This document shows, piece by piece, positions 19,666 through 28,377 of a stretch of DNA of 64,000 nt. Origin of the DNA: Thermosipho sp. (in: thermotogales) (GTDB lineage Bacteria; Thermotogota; Thermotogae; Thermotogales; Fervidobacteriaceae); assembly GCA_017656345.1 (NCBI GenBank), contig JACDNZ010000004.1, forward strand, positions 1 through 64,000, read 5' to 3'. Within the stretch, counting starts at the first letter, position 1. Each line of letters opens with the position of its first letter. A model generated the notes under the pieces. That model did not search any database. It saw nothing but the letters and a program-made list of their open reading frames with translations, and was not told the origin of the DNA. The translations under genes were made by a program, and so were the position numbers.

Positions 19666-19726
19666 TTAATCAAAACAAGTAAGTTCGAGTTAAATTAATC
19701 TAATTTTCTTAATTATAACTTTTTGG

Positions 19727-19738
19727 TATAATTATAAT
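19727..19738 (+). promoter_or_regulatory. Promoter of the hydF operon
   Basis: Two tandem perfect -10 hexamers TATAAT stand back to back, 25-36 bases before the hydF ATG. Candidate -35 boxes are weak and AT-rich. Confidence 0.45.
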
Positions 19739-19762
19739 GAGAAAACTTTAAGAGGTGAAAAG

Positions 19763-20971
19763 ATGATTAGTAGTGCTGGATTTAGAAAGTATATTGCAAT
19801 AGCAGGAAGAAGAAATGTTGGCAAATCCTCTTTTCTCAATACTCTTATAGGGCAGGATGTGTCAATTGTCAGTAATATCGCTGGAACGACGACTGATCCT
19901 GTATTCAAAAGTATGGAACTCTCTCCAATCGGACCTATAACTTTAATCGATACTCCTGGGCTTGACGACATTGGAGAATTAGGACTAAAGAGAATCGAAA
20001 AAGCAAAAAAATCTTTATACAGAGCAGACGCCGGAATATTACTTGTCGACTCTCCACCCTCTGAATTTGAAAATAATATTATAAAAATCTTTCAAAAATT
20101 GGAAATTCCTTTTATAATTGCCATAAACAAAATTGATATTTTGGATGATGTTGAAAACATAAAAAAACAATATTTAAAATTTAATGTTCCAATTATAAAA
20201 GTATCCTCTTTAAAAAAGATAGGTTTTGAAAATATAGGAAAAATTTTATCTGAAATTATTCCAACTGACGATGAAATTCCCTTTCTTTCTGATCTAATAG
20301 ATGGAGGAGACCTCGTTATACTAGTTGTCCCAATAGATTTAGGTGCTCCAAAAGGAAGATTAATTATGCCACAAGTCCACGCAATTAGAGAAAGTCTTGA
20401 CAGGGAAGCTTTAGCTTTAGTGGTAAAAGAGAGAGAATTAAGATATGCAATTGAAAATATTGGAATTCAGCCAAAACTAGTCGTCACTGATTCTCAAAGT
20501 GTCATGAAAGTTGTATCTGACATACCCGATGATGTTCCATTAACTACATTTTCAATTTTAGAATCCAGATATCGCGGTGATTTACAATTTTTCGTTGAGA
20601 GTGTTAAAAGCGTAGAAAACTTACAAGATGGTGATACCGTTATAATTATGGAGGGGTGTACACATAGACCACTAACAGAAGATATAGGCAGAGTTAAAAT
20701 CCCTAGATGGTTAACCAATCATACAGGTGCAGCTTTAAATTTCAAAGTCTGGGCTGGTGTAGATATCCCTGAATTAGATGACGTTGAAAACGCAAAGTTA
20801 ATCATTCATTGTGGTGGCTGTGTAATGAATAGGAATTCAATGATGCGAAGAGTGAGAATGTTTAAAAGATTGGGCATCCCCATGACAAACTATGGTGTCA
20901 TAATTTCATATCTTCATGGTGTTCTAGAGAGAGCTATAAGCCCATTACTTTCAAAGGATGTGAACAAATGA
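19763..20971 (+). CDS. hydF: [FeFe]-hydrogenase maturation GTPase HydF
   Basis: 402 residues. HydF is the scaffold on which the diiron H-cluster precursor is built before transfer to hydrogenase. The N-terminal GTPase domain has GRRNVGKSS at 15-22, AGTTTDP and DTPGLDD. The C-terminal iron-sulfur domain has the defining pattern CxH at 299-301, then 47 residues, then HCGGC at 349-353. HydE, HydG and the hydrogenase itself are not in the window. SD AGAGGTG precedes the ATG. It overlaps the aspartase by 4 nt. Confidence 0.96.
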   Translation: MISSAGFRKYIAIAGRRNVGKSSFLNTLIGQDVSIVSNIAGTTTDPVFKSMELSPIGPITLIDTPGLDDIGELGLKRIEKAKKSLYRADAGILLVDSPPSEFENNIIKIFQKLEIPFIIAINKIDILDDVENIKKQYLKFNVPIIKVSSLKKIGFENIGKILSEIIPTDDEIPFLSDLIDGGDLVILVVPIDLGAPKGRLIMPQVHAIRESLDREALALVVKERELRYAIENIGIQPKLVVTDSQSVMKVVSDIPDDVPLTTFSILESRYRGDLQFFVESVKSVENLQDGDTVIIMEGCTHRPLTEDIGRVKIPRWLTNHTGAALNFKVWAGVDIPELDDVENAKLIIHCGGCVMNRNSMMRRVRMFKRLGIPMTNYGVIISYLHGVLERAISPLLSKDVNK

Positions 20972-22332
20972 GAATTGAAAAAGACTACTTAGGACAAGAG
21001 GAAATTCCTGAAGAAGCTTTATATGGTATCAGCTCTGTAAGAGCCAGAAAAATTTTTCCGTCAACTGGCGAAGAATTTGACGAAAAGTTTATATGGTCCT
21101 ATTTTATGATTAAAAAAGCCGCTGCAATCTTAAACAAAGAATTAGGCTATCTCGAAGAATCAATTGCTAATGCAATTATTCAAGCAACAAACGAATGGAA
21201 CAATTTAAAAAAATATATTATCGTTGATCCATTGTCCGGTGGTGCGGGAACCTCAGTAAATATGAACATTAATGAAGTAATTGCAAATAGAGCTTCTCAA
21301 ATTCTAAACAAAGAATTTGGATACGTAAAACCTATTGAGCATGTTAATTTGCATCAATCAACCAACGATACTTACGTAACCGCAGGGAAAATAGCAACAA
21401 TAATTAGATTAAGAGAACTAGTAGAAAAAGTAATTCAACTCCAAGAAATAATCCAAAACAAGGAACACGAATACTATAAAATTAGAAAAGTAGGAAGAAC
21501 TCAATTGATGGATGGCCCACCAATCATGCTTGGTCAAGAATTCGGAGCCTGGGCAGACTCGCTGGCAAGAGACAGGTGGAGATTAAACAAAGTTGAAGAA
21601 AGAATAAGAAATGTCAATATAGGTGGAACAGCTATTGGCACAGGAATTGGCGCACCAAAAAATTATATACTGAAAATCACAGAAACCTTAAGACAAGTAA
21701 CAGGTATAAAAATAGCTAAAGCTGACAACCTGATAGATTCGACCCAAAATATGGATGTTTTTGCTGAAATTCATGGACTTTTAAAAGCTCTAGCGGTAAA
21801 TTTATATAAAATTTCAAATGATATTAGAATACTTTCAAGTGGTCCTAATACAGCAATTGGTGAGCTTACACTACCTCTTGTTCAAATTGGAAGTTCTATT
21901 ATGCCTGGGAAAATTAACCCAATTGTTCCTGAATACGTTATGCAAATATCACTTTTAATCTTTTCACATGACAGTTTGATCAACCATGCTTGTTCTCAAG
22001 GTAATCTTGAATTAAATCAATTTTCTCCTATTATAGTACATTACACTCTAAAATCTTTAAAATTATTATCCAATGCTTGTATATCTTTAGCTTCATATAT
22101 CGAAAAAATTGAAGCAAACGAACAAAAATGTAAAGAAAATCTCGAAAAATCAATTTCTAACCTAACATCTCTAATAAATCTGTTCGGATATGAAAAAGTA
22201 GCAAACGCAATAAAAAAAGCCAATTACAATTTTTATAAAGCTCTCGATATACTTTCTCAAGAAAATAATATTTCAAAAGAAGAAATTATAAAAAAAATAG
22301 ATCCAAATAAACTGACAAAATTAGGTTTTTAG
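20968..22332 (+). CDS. aspA: Aspartate ammonia-lyase (aspartase)
   Basis: 454 residues of the fumarase/aspartase superfamily. Signature [12 protein letters not shown] is present, with [11 protein letters not shown] and HQSTNDTY upstream. The segment [17 protein letters not shown] has Gln where fumarases have His (GRTHL), which points to aspartase: aspartate to fumarate plus ammonia. Coupling to hydF by an ATGA overlap suggests a role in hydrogenase maturation, possibly supplying ammonia for the dithiomethylamine bridge; that link is inferred from context. Slightly shorter than E. coli AspA. Confidence 0.88.
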   Translation: MRIEKDYLGQEEIPEEALYGISSVRARKIFPSTGEEFDEKFIWSYFMIKKAAAILNKELGYLEESIANAIIQATNEWNNLKKYIIVDPLSGGAGTSVNMNINEVIANRASQILNKEFGYVKPIEHVNLHQSTNDTYVTAGKIATIIRLRELVEKVIQLQEIIQNKEHEYYKIRKVGRTQLMDGPPIMLGQEFGAWADSLARDRWRLNKVEERIRNVNIGGTAIGTGIGAPKNYILKITETLRQVTGIKIAKADNLIDSTQNMDVFAEIHGLLKALAVNLYKISNDIRILSSGPNTAIGELTLPLVQIGSSIMPGKINPIVPEYVMQISLLIFSHDSLINHACSQGNLELNQFSPIIVHYTLKSLKLLSNACISLASYIEKIEANEQKCKENLEKSISNLTSLINLFGYEKVANAIKKANYNFYKALDILSQENNISKEEIIKKIDPNKLTKLGF

Positions 22333-22342
22333 GGGTAATCAA

Positions 22343-22633
22343 ATGACAATAAAATTTTCAGGAAGTTTAAAATATTATATAAGTTCCAAACAAATAGAGG
22401 TGGAATTCAAAAACAATCTTGAAGATCTCTGCGCTGAAATAAGTAAAAAAATTGGAAAAAAATTAAAATGTTTACTTGATTTTGAAAACAAGAAAAGTTT
22501 CATAATTCTAGATGACAATGGAACAAAAGTAAGGTTTTCGGCAATATTTTTAAATAATGGAGAAAACCTTTTAACAAAAAAATCTTTAGAAGATGGAGAA
22601 TTATTAATTATCTTACCAGTAGGTGGTGGATAA
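22343..22633 (+). CDS. Ubiquitin-like sulfur carrier (MoaD/ThiS type)
   Basis: 96 residues, ending in ILPVGGG, a di-glycine-type tail as in MoaD, ThiS and ubiquitin-like proteins, activated as an adenylate or thiocarboxylate. The body alternates strands and one helix (NNLEDLCAEISKKIGKKLKC), fitting the beta-grasp fold. Its stop shares a base with the start of the ThiF-like gene, so the pair is almost certainly functional together. No molybdopterin or thiamine genes are adjacent. Confidence 0.82.
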   Translation: MTIKFSGSLKYYISSKQIEVEFKNNLEDLCAEISKKIGKKLKCLLDFENKKSFIILDDNGTKVRFSAIFLNNGENLLTKKSLEDGELLIILPVGGG

Positions 22634-23298
22634 TGTTAGATATAACAAGACATCAAAAATTAATTGAGGATATCTCAGACAAAATATATAATAGTAATAT
22701 TTTAATTGCTGGAGCTGGAGGTTTAGGTTCAACTGTACTGGAAAATCTTATAAGAATAGGATTCAGAAATATTACAATATTCGATCCAAAAAAAATCGAT
22801 CCACCTGATTTGAACAGACAAATATTATATGATCAAAGCGATATTGGTAAAGAAAAAGTTCTTATAGCCAAAGAAAAGCTTTTAAGAATCAATCCCGAAT
22901 GTAATATTACAATTTTCCAAGAAAAATTTCCAGGAAACAGCCACTTTAACGCCAAGTGTGATTTAGCATTTGACTGCCTTGACAATATTGAAAGTAGGTT
23001 TATCCTGGATGATTTTTGCCAGATAAATAAAATCCCCCTAATTCATGCTGCCGTTGAAGAATACAAAGGGCAAATAACAATCATTTACCCCGGAAAAACT
23101 AAAAGTTTAAAGCAAATCTTAACAGGAGCTTCCACTCCTATTCAGCCTCAGGTCTTACCACCAACTGTGATTATTGCCGCTTCTATACAAGTTTCCGAAG
23201 CCTTAAAAATATTAAAAAATGACTTTGAAAATTCTTTGTTAAACAAAATGCTACTTTTCAATATTTACTATAATGATTTTGAAATAATTAACGTTTAA
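22633..23298 (+). CDS. E1-like adenylyltransferase (ThiF/MoeB/HesA family)
   Basis: 221 residues. ATP site GAGGLGSTVLENLIRIG, then DPPDLNRQILYDQSDIGKEK (the Arg-Asn-Gln substrate motif) and DCLDNIESRF are all family marks. It should adenylate the C-terminal glycine of the carrier encoded just upstream. The CxxC zinc pairs of MoeB/ThiF are absent and no rhodanese domain is attached, so it is a short form. No clear terminator follows before the next promoter. Confidence 0.88.
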   Translation: MLDITRHQKLIEDISDKIYNSNILIAGAGGLGSTVLENLIRIGFRNITIFDPKKIDPPDLNRQILYDQSDIGKEKVLIAKEKLLRINPECNITIFQEKFPGNSHFNAKCDLAFDCLDNIESRFILDDFCQINKIPLIHAAVEEYKGQITIIYPGKTKSLKQILTGASTPIQPQVLPPTVIIAASIQVSEALKILKNDFENSLLNKMLLFNIYYNDFEIINV

Positions 23299-23320
23299 AA
23301 AATTAATTTTATAAATTTAC

Positions 23321-23349
23321 TTGACAATTTTTTGTTATAGTGTTATACT
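23321..23349 (+). promoter_or_regulatory. Consensus promoter of the YtrA-type operon
   Basis: Perfect -35 TTGACA (23321-23326), 17-bp spacer, -10 TATACT (23344-23349). The expected start is near 23356, inside the palindrome described separately. Confidence 0.85.
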
Positions 23350-23365
23350 TAAATAGAACACTATA
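23336..23365. promoter_or_regulatory. 30-bp palindromic operator, probable site of the YtrA-type regulator
   Basis: An inverted repeat spans 30 bp: the left half runs TATAGTGTTATACTT and the right half AAATAGAACACTATA, with 13 of 15 pairs matching. It covers the -10 box and start point, so a bound protein would block polymerase. The GTGTT/AACAC arms resemble operators of YtrA-subfamily GntR regulators, one of which is encoded in this operon. Confidence 0.72.
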
Positions 23366-23382
23366 TCAAAAGGGGTGATTTT

Positions 23383-24291
23383 ATGCATTTTATTAATCTT
23401 AAAAGCCTGACATTTATATTCTTATTTTGCATAATCATCGGAATACTCATTTTATTAACACCTTTTTGGAGTGTGAAAATAATTTTACTTATAGTTGGAA
23501 TATTATTATTTTCAAAAATTTTCCACAAAGCTAAAGTTGCCTTTCTTATATTATTTTTTATTGTCCTAATGCCTATTCTTCTAACTTCCTTTGGTATTGA
23601 CAAGTTAGGTCTTTATTTTTCAAAATCCGGTAACTCCTCAAATACAACCATCTATCCAAATACTTCTGTTGAAACTGTTGAAAATGTATCAATAAATTTA
23701 AGTGGAGAGTTGAGACTCCAATTAGTTAGTGGGAATAAAATTGAATTCCACGACACTTTAAATGTTTCTCAAAAGTCTGATAACGAATTACTTATTGAAG
23801 GAGGTACAATGTCAAAAAGTTATTTGATTAAAATTGGTACTGAAAATCTGGACAATTTACTCGTTAATGCTCAACAAGTACATATTACTGGCAAAGGTAC
23901 TTTAAATACTATTCAAGTCAGCAGCATCGGAATAGAAATTGATTCAGATATTACATGTAAAACATTCGACATCGATGGAACAGGAATAGATGTCGAAGGT
24001 ACTATTCTCGGAGATATTCTAAAAATTAACGGGACTGGCATTAATATTAATGCTACTTTTGGTGTCAAATCAATTTACATAAATGGAACAGGGATTAATA
24101 TTAACGTTTCAATCTTTGATAAAAATCGCTTGACTGAAATTAAAGGAACTTCACTTAATTCAAATATTGATTACCCTTCAAGTACTAATAAAAAAATTTT
24201 AATTATAAATGCTACAAGCGGTTTGGTAAAAATTCAAAACCACAACAACGTTGAAATAAAAGTAAATGGTCCAAAATTGATACTGGAATGA
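23383..24291 (+). CDS. Membrane protein with N-terminal helices and beta-repeat domain
   Basis: 302 residues. Residues 8-70 hold two to three hydrophobic segments, followed by a Ser/Thr/Asn-rich linker (about 80-95) and a soluble, probably external, domain. That domain contains near-repeats (DIDGTGIDVEG, KINGTGININA, YINGTGININV, about 20 residues apart) that read like a beta-helix or toastrack (DUF4097-like) fold. The build recalls LiaF/LiaG-type envelope-stress proteins. It leads an operon with a YtrA-type regulator and an ABC transporter. The function is not known. Confidence 0.6.
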   Translation: MHFINLKSLTFIFLFCIIIGILILLTPFWSVKIILLIVGILLFSKIFHKAKVAFLILFFIVLMPILLTSFGIDKLGLYFSKSGNSSNTTIYPNTSVETVENVSINLSGELRLQLVSGNKIEFHDTLNVSQKSDNELLIEGGTMSKSYLIKIGTENLDNLLVNAQQVHITGKGTLNTIQVSSIGIEIDSDITCKTFDIDGTGIDVEGTILGDILKINGTGININATFGVKSIYINGTGININVSIFDKNRLTEIKGTSLNSNIDYPSSTNKKILIINATSGLVKIQNHNNVEIKVNGPKLILE

Positions 24292-24307
24292 ATTGGAGTG
24301 ACACGTC

Positions 24308-24667
24308 ATGTTAAGAAGTGTTAACAAACATAATGGAATACCAGCCTATATTCAAATTATCCACATGATAAAGTCTGAAATAATTCTAGGAAGATTAAAA
24401 CCAGGGGATCAAATCCCCCCTGTTAGAAAATTAAAAGAAATATTTGATGTAAATATAAATACAGTACTTAAAGCTTTAGATAAATTAAGAACAGAAGGTA
24501 TTTTAGATTCAGAACAAGGCATTGGCTTTTTTATTAATAAAAATCTAAATATAAATAGTGAAGCTGTAAAGGAAATTGAAATGTGTGTCAAAAAATTAAA
24601 GAAGTTAGAAATTGACTTACAAACTTTATTCATAATTTTTGAGGAGGTGTGGAAGAATGTACATTAA
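24308..24667 (+). CDS. GntR-family regulator, YtrA subfamily
   Basis: 119 residues: a winged helix (PAYIQIIHMIKSEIILGRLK, PGDQIPPVRKLKEIFDVN, LRTEGILDSEQGIGFFI) with only a short helical tail of about 40 residues. That short tail defines the YtrA subfamily, whose members usually control neighbouring ABC transporter genes in response to envelope stress. The 30-bp palindrome over the operon promoter is the likely binding site, giving autoregulation. SD GGAGTGAC. Confidence 0.88.
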   Translation: MLRSVNKHNGIPAYIQIIHMIKSEIILGRLKPGDQIPPVRKLKEIFDVNINTVLKALDKLRTEGILDSEQGIGFFINKNLNINSEAVKEIEMCVKKLKKLEIDLQTLFIIFEEVWKNVH

Positions 24668-25241
24668 AAGGATGGAAATAGTTTGGGAAAAACTTTTAAA
24701 AGAAAAATTGGGTGTATTTTTTATTTTCACTCTTCTTTTATTAATCCCAAATTCTATTAGACTTTTATCTATATTCTTTCTAGCTAACTTGATTTTACCT
24801 TCCGATGTAAAACAAAAAAGAGATATCTCGTTCTACTATTTACCTTTCTCAAAGGGTGAAATATTTTTATATTCTCTAGCATTATTATTATTACTGGTTA
24901 CTTCGGCACATTTTCTAACTTTTGGATTTATTTCAAATTCATTATATTACTTTTTAAATTCTCTCCTTTATATTATAAACTTTGCTATAATTATTTTCAG
25001 TATTTCAATGCTCGCAGTTAGTAATGGGCTTGATAATTTTGGAATAACAATTATTTACCTCATAATTGATTCTATATTAAGCCATTTCGGGAGCTTAACT
25101 CTGGACAAAAACTTCAATCCTTATAAATTAATCAGTATAACCGTTCAAGGAAACAAATTTTTAACTCTTTTATTCGCTTTTATAATTCTATATTTTGCAT
25201 TTAAAGCATATGTAGGTGGTGATACATATGTTAAAAATTAA
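24657..25241 (+). CDS. Integral membrane protein, probable ABC permease
   Basis: 194 residues from the chosen ATG, with about five to six hydrophobic helices (for example VFFIFTLLLLIPNSIRLLSI and FIILYFAFKAY). The start is the ATG after GAGGAGGTG; a TTG 18 bases upstream overlaps that SD. Between a YtrA-type regulator and an ABC ATPase, it is best read as the membrane partner of the ATPase. No sequence signature names the substrate. Confidence 0.6.
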   Translation: MYIKRMEIVWEKLLKEKLGVFFIFTLLLLIPNSIRLLSIFFLANLILPSDVKQKRDISFYYLPFSKGEIFLYSLALLLLLVTSAHFLTFGFISNSLYYFLNSLLYIINFAIIIFSISMLAVSNGLDNFGITIIYLIIDSILSHFGSLTLDKNFNPYKLISITVQGNKFLTLLFAFIILYFAFKAYVGGDTYVKN

Positions 25242-26040
25242 TTCCTTAAGAAAAAAATTTAATGATAAATTTATTCTTACAAACGTATCATTTGAAATCA
25301 AACCAGGAGAAATTTTAGCTCTTGTTGGTCCGAATGGCGCAGGTAAAACTACAACAATTAACTGTATCACTGGAATAATAAAAAAAGATAAAGGAGAAAT
25401 CTTTATTATGGACCAACCTTTCCAAAAGAAAGATAAAATAAAAATAGCAGTAGTGCCCGAAGAAAGGAATATATTTCCAAAATTAAGTGGTGAAGATTAC
25501 AGAAAAATCTGGTCAAATGTTTATCCAAAATGGGATGAAAATATTTTTGAAAAACTAATCAACAAATACAATTTACCACTTTCTGAAAAATTTGATAAAT
25601 ATTCAATTGGGATGAAAACACTATTTTTAGTAATACTTGCTGTTTCTAGTGGAGCAGAGATTCTTTTATTAGACGAACCAACTCAACATCTTGATCCAAC
25701 TGTAAGATTGGAAATAATGAATTTAATTAGAGAGTATGCAGACCTAGGAAAATCTATACTAGTTTCTTCTCACGAAATATTTGAACTTGAAGAATATGCT
25801 GATAGCATTGCGATAATTAAAAATGGGAAAATTATCTTCTATGATAGCATAGATTCCGCAAAAGAACAACATAGAGTGGTTGAAGATAGTTCCGTTACAA
25901 AAGAAGGTGAAATTATTGGATTGATTGGTAAAAAATTACTTGTCAAAACAGAACAAAATATTGGTCGATTTCCAAATTTGAACGAAATAGTTGTAGGCTA
26001 TCTTTCCGGAAAAATACAGGAAAACATATTTGAAAATTAA
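25228..26040 (+). CDS. ABC transporter ATP-binding protein (YtrB/CcmA-like)
   Basis: 270 residues from an ATG after AGGTGGTGAT; an in-frame GTG 12 bases earlier lies inside the SD. Walker A GPNGAGKT at 34-41, Walker B LLLDEPTQHLDP, and the switch His in SSHEIFELEEYADS. The signature is YSIGMKT instead of LSGGQ, as is usual in the YtrB group (YSxGMKxK). With the upstream membrane protein it should form an exporter or an envelope-stress module under the YtrA-type regulator. Confidence 0.9.
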   Translation: MLKINSLRKKFNDKFILTNVSFEIKPGEILALVGPNGAGKTTTINCITGIIKKDKGEIFIMDQPFQKKDKIKIAVVPEERNIFPKLSGEDYRKIWSNVYPKWDENIFEKLINKYNLPLSEKFDKYSIGMKTLFLVILAVSSGAEILLLDEPTQHLDPTVRLEIMNLIREYADLGKSILVSSHEIFELEEYADSIAIIKNGKIIFYDSIDSAKEQHRVVEDSSVTKEGEIIGLIGKKLLVKTEQNIGRFPNLNEIVVGYLSGKIQENIFEN

Positions 26041-26067
26041 GGCCCATTGCTGGGCCTTAATTTATTT
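26034..26067. terminator. Bidirectional terminator between the ABC operon and DUF4438 gene
   Basis: A 13-bp perfect stem (AAATTAAGGCCCA / TGGGCCTTAATTT), loop TTGC, with T-rich flanks on both sides. The stems include the stop codons of both convergent genes. Confidence 0.88.
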
Positions 26068-26907
26068 TAGAAAGTCTTTTATATTCACTTCATCAACCAA
26101 TTTTGGAATCAACACATCGGTATGTGAAGTCATTATTACAACCACTCCAGGCCCATGACCTGTTTTTACACAATTAGAATGAACAACTACTCCAATAGAA
26201 ATTGCACCCCTTCTAAATCCACCAACTCCAAATCCATTGTAATGATCACTTATAGCTACTAAATCTCCTATTTTAATTTTATCTATACCAAATTTCCTTA
26301 CTTCTTCCATATCATGTGTGTTTATATCGTAATCAGTTCCTGCAGGATTTGAAGCACCTATTCCAGAACCTGTCAAATATGCAGGGATAATTGCACTGAC
26401 TGGTATTTCTAATTTATTTCCTTTTTCTACAATAGGTAATTTTTCAAATAATTCCGGGTCAATATTATATATTCTTACATCTGGATAATCCAAAAGTTCC
26501 AATCCCTGGCCCCAAGCTTTAATTTGTATTTTATCACCTACAACTAGTTTATCTTTTTCTTCAAAATAAACTAAAATATGATCAATTCCTCCATGCTTTC
26601 CTATAACATACCCTTTTAAACCTTTTGCCTCACCTGAGACCACAACTGCTTCATTGCCAATACAAGCCAAAGTCATACATGTATTATTAAAATCTTTATC
26701 TTTGTTTTTTGTCGAAACATCTGGTTCTATATGATCCCCGTGCATTTTAAAAGCATTATCTCCTAATCCAAAATTATATGTAATACCACCTACACCTGGA
26801 AAGTAAAAAGCATTTCCATCTCTGTCAAGTGCAGGTACCCTAGCTACAGGATGTGCAACTTCCACCATTATTGAAAGTTTAACTACTCTGTCCTTATTTG
26901 TTTTCAT
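26062..26907 (-). CDS. DUF4438 family protein
   Basis: 281 residues. The sequence (HPVARVPALDRDGNAFYFPG, MHGDHIEPDVS, GQGLELLDYPDVRIYNIDPE, GSGIGASNPAGTDYDINTHD) matches the family I know as DUF4438, to which the structurally solved but uncharacterised Thermotoga protein TM1086 belongs. It is rich in Gly/Asp/His and looks like a soluble beta-rich enzyme or binding protein, but no activity is established. It lies 11 bases after the MATE gene, so the two share a transcript. Confidence 0.82.
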   Translation of the reverse strand: MKTNKDRVVKLSIMVEVAHPVARVPALDRDGNAFYFPGVGGITYNFGLGDNAFKMHGDHIEPDVSTKNKDKDFNNTCMTLACIGNEAVVVSGEAKGLKGYVIGKHGGIDHILVYFEEKDKLVVGDKIQIKAWGQGLELLDYPDVRIYNIDPELFEKLPIVEKGNKLEIPVSAIIPAYLTGSGIGASNPAGTDYDINTHDMEEVRKFGIDKIKIGDLVAISDHYNGFGVGGFRRGAISIGVVVHSNCVKTGHGPGVVVIMTSHTDVLIPKLVDEVNIKDFLK

Positions 26908-26918
26908 AATACCCCTCC

Positions 26919-28280
26919 TTATACTCTAACATTTTTCCATTTCCCTTTCTTATAAAAAACATATGCTATTAGAAATTCTGCAAAATCACCAAAAGCAAAT
27001 GATAACCAGAGCCAAATTACTGACAAGCTAAAAACTTCTACAAATATATACATTAATGGTATTTGAACAAACCATCTAGAACCAAGGCTCATAAACATGT
27101 ACGGCCAATTATAACCAGACCCTGGAAATACTATTCCTATTCCAAGTCCATATGCCAAAAAAAGTAATCCAAGAGTACTATATCTTAAAAATAAAGTTCC
27201 ATTTTCAATCACCATTCTGTTAGCTGAAAATAAAGCAATCAATTTGGGTGCAAAAACAACTAAAATAAACAAAAATAACCCAGTAATAATAGTTGTCATC
27301 CATCCAGAAACTTTTGCGACTTTTTCAGCTCTAACAGGTTTTTCAGCACCTAATGTTTGACCAATTATTGCTGATCCACCCATTAGTAAACCAAAGAGTG
27401 GCATAAACACAAATCCAAAAATTCTACCTCCAATTGTATAAGCAGAAATTACATCAATTCCATACTTTGAAACAAAATACAAAATCATAACTGCCGATAA
27501 CTGTCTCATAAAAACTTCAAATCCATTTGGAAGACCTATAGTAATTAATTTTTTATCAATTTCACAATTTAGTCTAAATAATCCTTTCAAAGATGGCTTA
27601 ATATTTTCAATACCACTAAACAAAATTATAAAACCAATAATAAATGCAACAGATTGAGATATTATTGTTGCAATGGCTGCTCCAGTAACTCCAAACCCAA
27701 ATCCTGGTAAATTAACGTAAGGTATCTCCTTAAAAATAAATATAGGGTCCAAAACGATATTCAAAATACTTGAAAATATCATAAGAAACATGGGAGTTTT
27801 CGAGTCACCTATACTTCTTAAAGCTGTATTTACAGAAAACGAGGAAAACATAATAGGTAAAAAGAAAATTCTCAAATATCCGTACTTCAGCCCATATTCA
27901 ACCACAGTTTCTTCAGCAAAAAAATTCATGATTGGTTTTAATAAAACTAATAACACAATACTTCCTATTGTTGCAACCAAAAATTTAAAAGCTATAGTTT
28001 GTTCAATAGCAATATTAGTTTTTTCTATATCCTTACGGCCAAAACTTTGAGAAATCAAAGAGATAGAGCTAACTCCTATTATTTCATTCAATGCTTCTAT
28101 TACCCAAAAAATTGTAGAGAATATACCAACACCTGCTATCGCCAACGTCGATATTTTTCCTATCCAATATAAATCAACTATGTCATAAAACATCTGAAAT
28201 GAGAAACCAACAGCTGTAGGAAGGCCCATCCATAAAATTTGTTTTATTATACTGCCTTCTGTTAAATCTTTTGCTGGCAT
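26919..28280 (-). CDS. MATE-family efflux protein
   Basis: 453 residues with about 12 membrane helices in two related halves. N-terminal ILWMGLPTAVGFSFQMFYDIVDLYWIG and the mid-protein GLPNGFEVFMRQLSAVMILYF are the paired MatE motifs. MATE proteins expel cationic drugs or metabolites in exchange for sodium or protons; the substrate is unknown. SD AGGAGG. Transcribed from an extended -10 promoter that overlaps the divergent plsC promoter. Confidence 0.93.
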   Translation of the reverse strand: MPAKDLTEGSIIKQILWMGLPTAVGFSFQMFYDIVDLYWIGKISTLAIAGVGIFSTIFWVIEALNEIIGVSSISLISQSFGRKDIEKTNIAIEQTIAFKFLVATIGSIVLLVLLKPIMNFFAEETVVEYGLKYGYLRIFFLPIMFSSFSVNTALRSIGDSKTPMFLMIFSSILNIVLDPIFIFKEIPYVNLPGFGFGVTGAAIATIISQSVAFIIGFIILFSGIENIKPSLKGLFRLNCEIDKKLITIGLPNGFEVFMRQLSAVMILYFVSKYGIDVISAYTIGGRIFGFVFMPLFGLLMGGSAIIGQTLGAEKPVRAEKVAKVSGWMTTIITGLFLFILVVFAPKLIALFSANRMVIENGTLFLRYSTLGLLFLAYGLGIGIVFPGSGYNWPYMFMSLGSRWFVQIPLMYIFVEVFSLSVIWLWLSFAFGDFAEFLIAYVFYKKGKWKNVRV

Positions 28281-28317
28281 GAATTCCTCCTACAATAAAA
28301 ACAAATTTTCAAATTTA

Positions 28318-28345
28318 ATTATAACATAAGCAATTATGATATAAT
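28318..28345. promoter_or_regulatory. Overlapping divergent promoters, MATE operon and plsC operon
   Basis: Minus strand: TG-T-TATAAT (hexamer 28323-28318) drives the MATE gene. Plus strand: TATAAT at 28340-28345 drives plsC. The two -10 boxes are 16 bp apart, so polymerase at one should hinder the other. Neither -35 is good. Confidence 0.5.
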
Positions 28346-28377
28346 TTTAAAGGCGAATTAAAAATTGGGGGGATTTT

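Noticed and set aside
22343-23298. Thiamine or molybdopterin biosynthesis as the role of the carrier/E1 pair
   Set aside because: No other gene of either pathway lies nearby; the only linked genes are hydF and aspartase.
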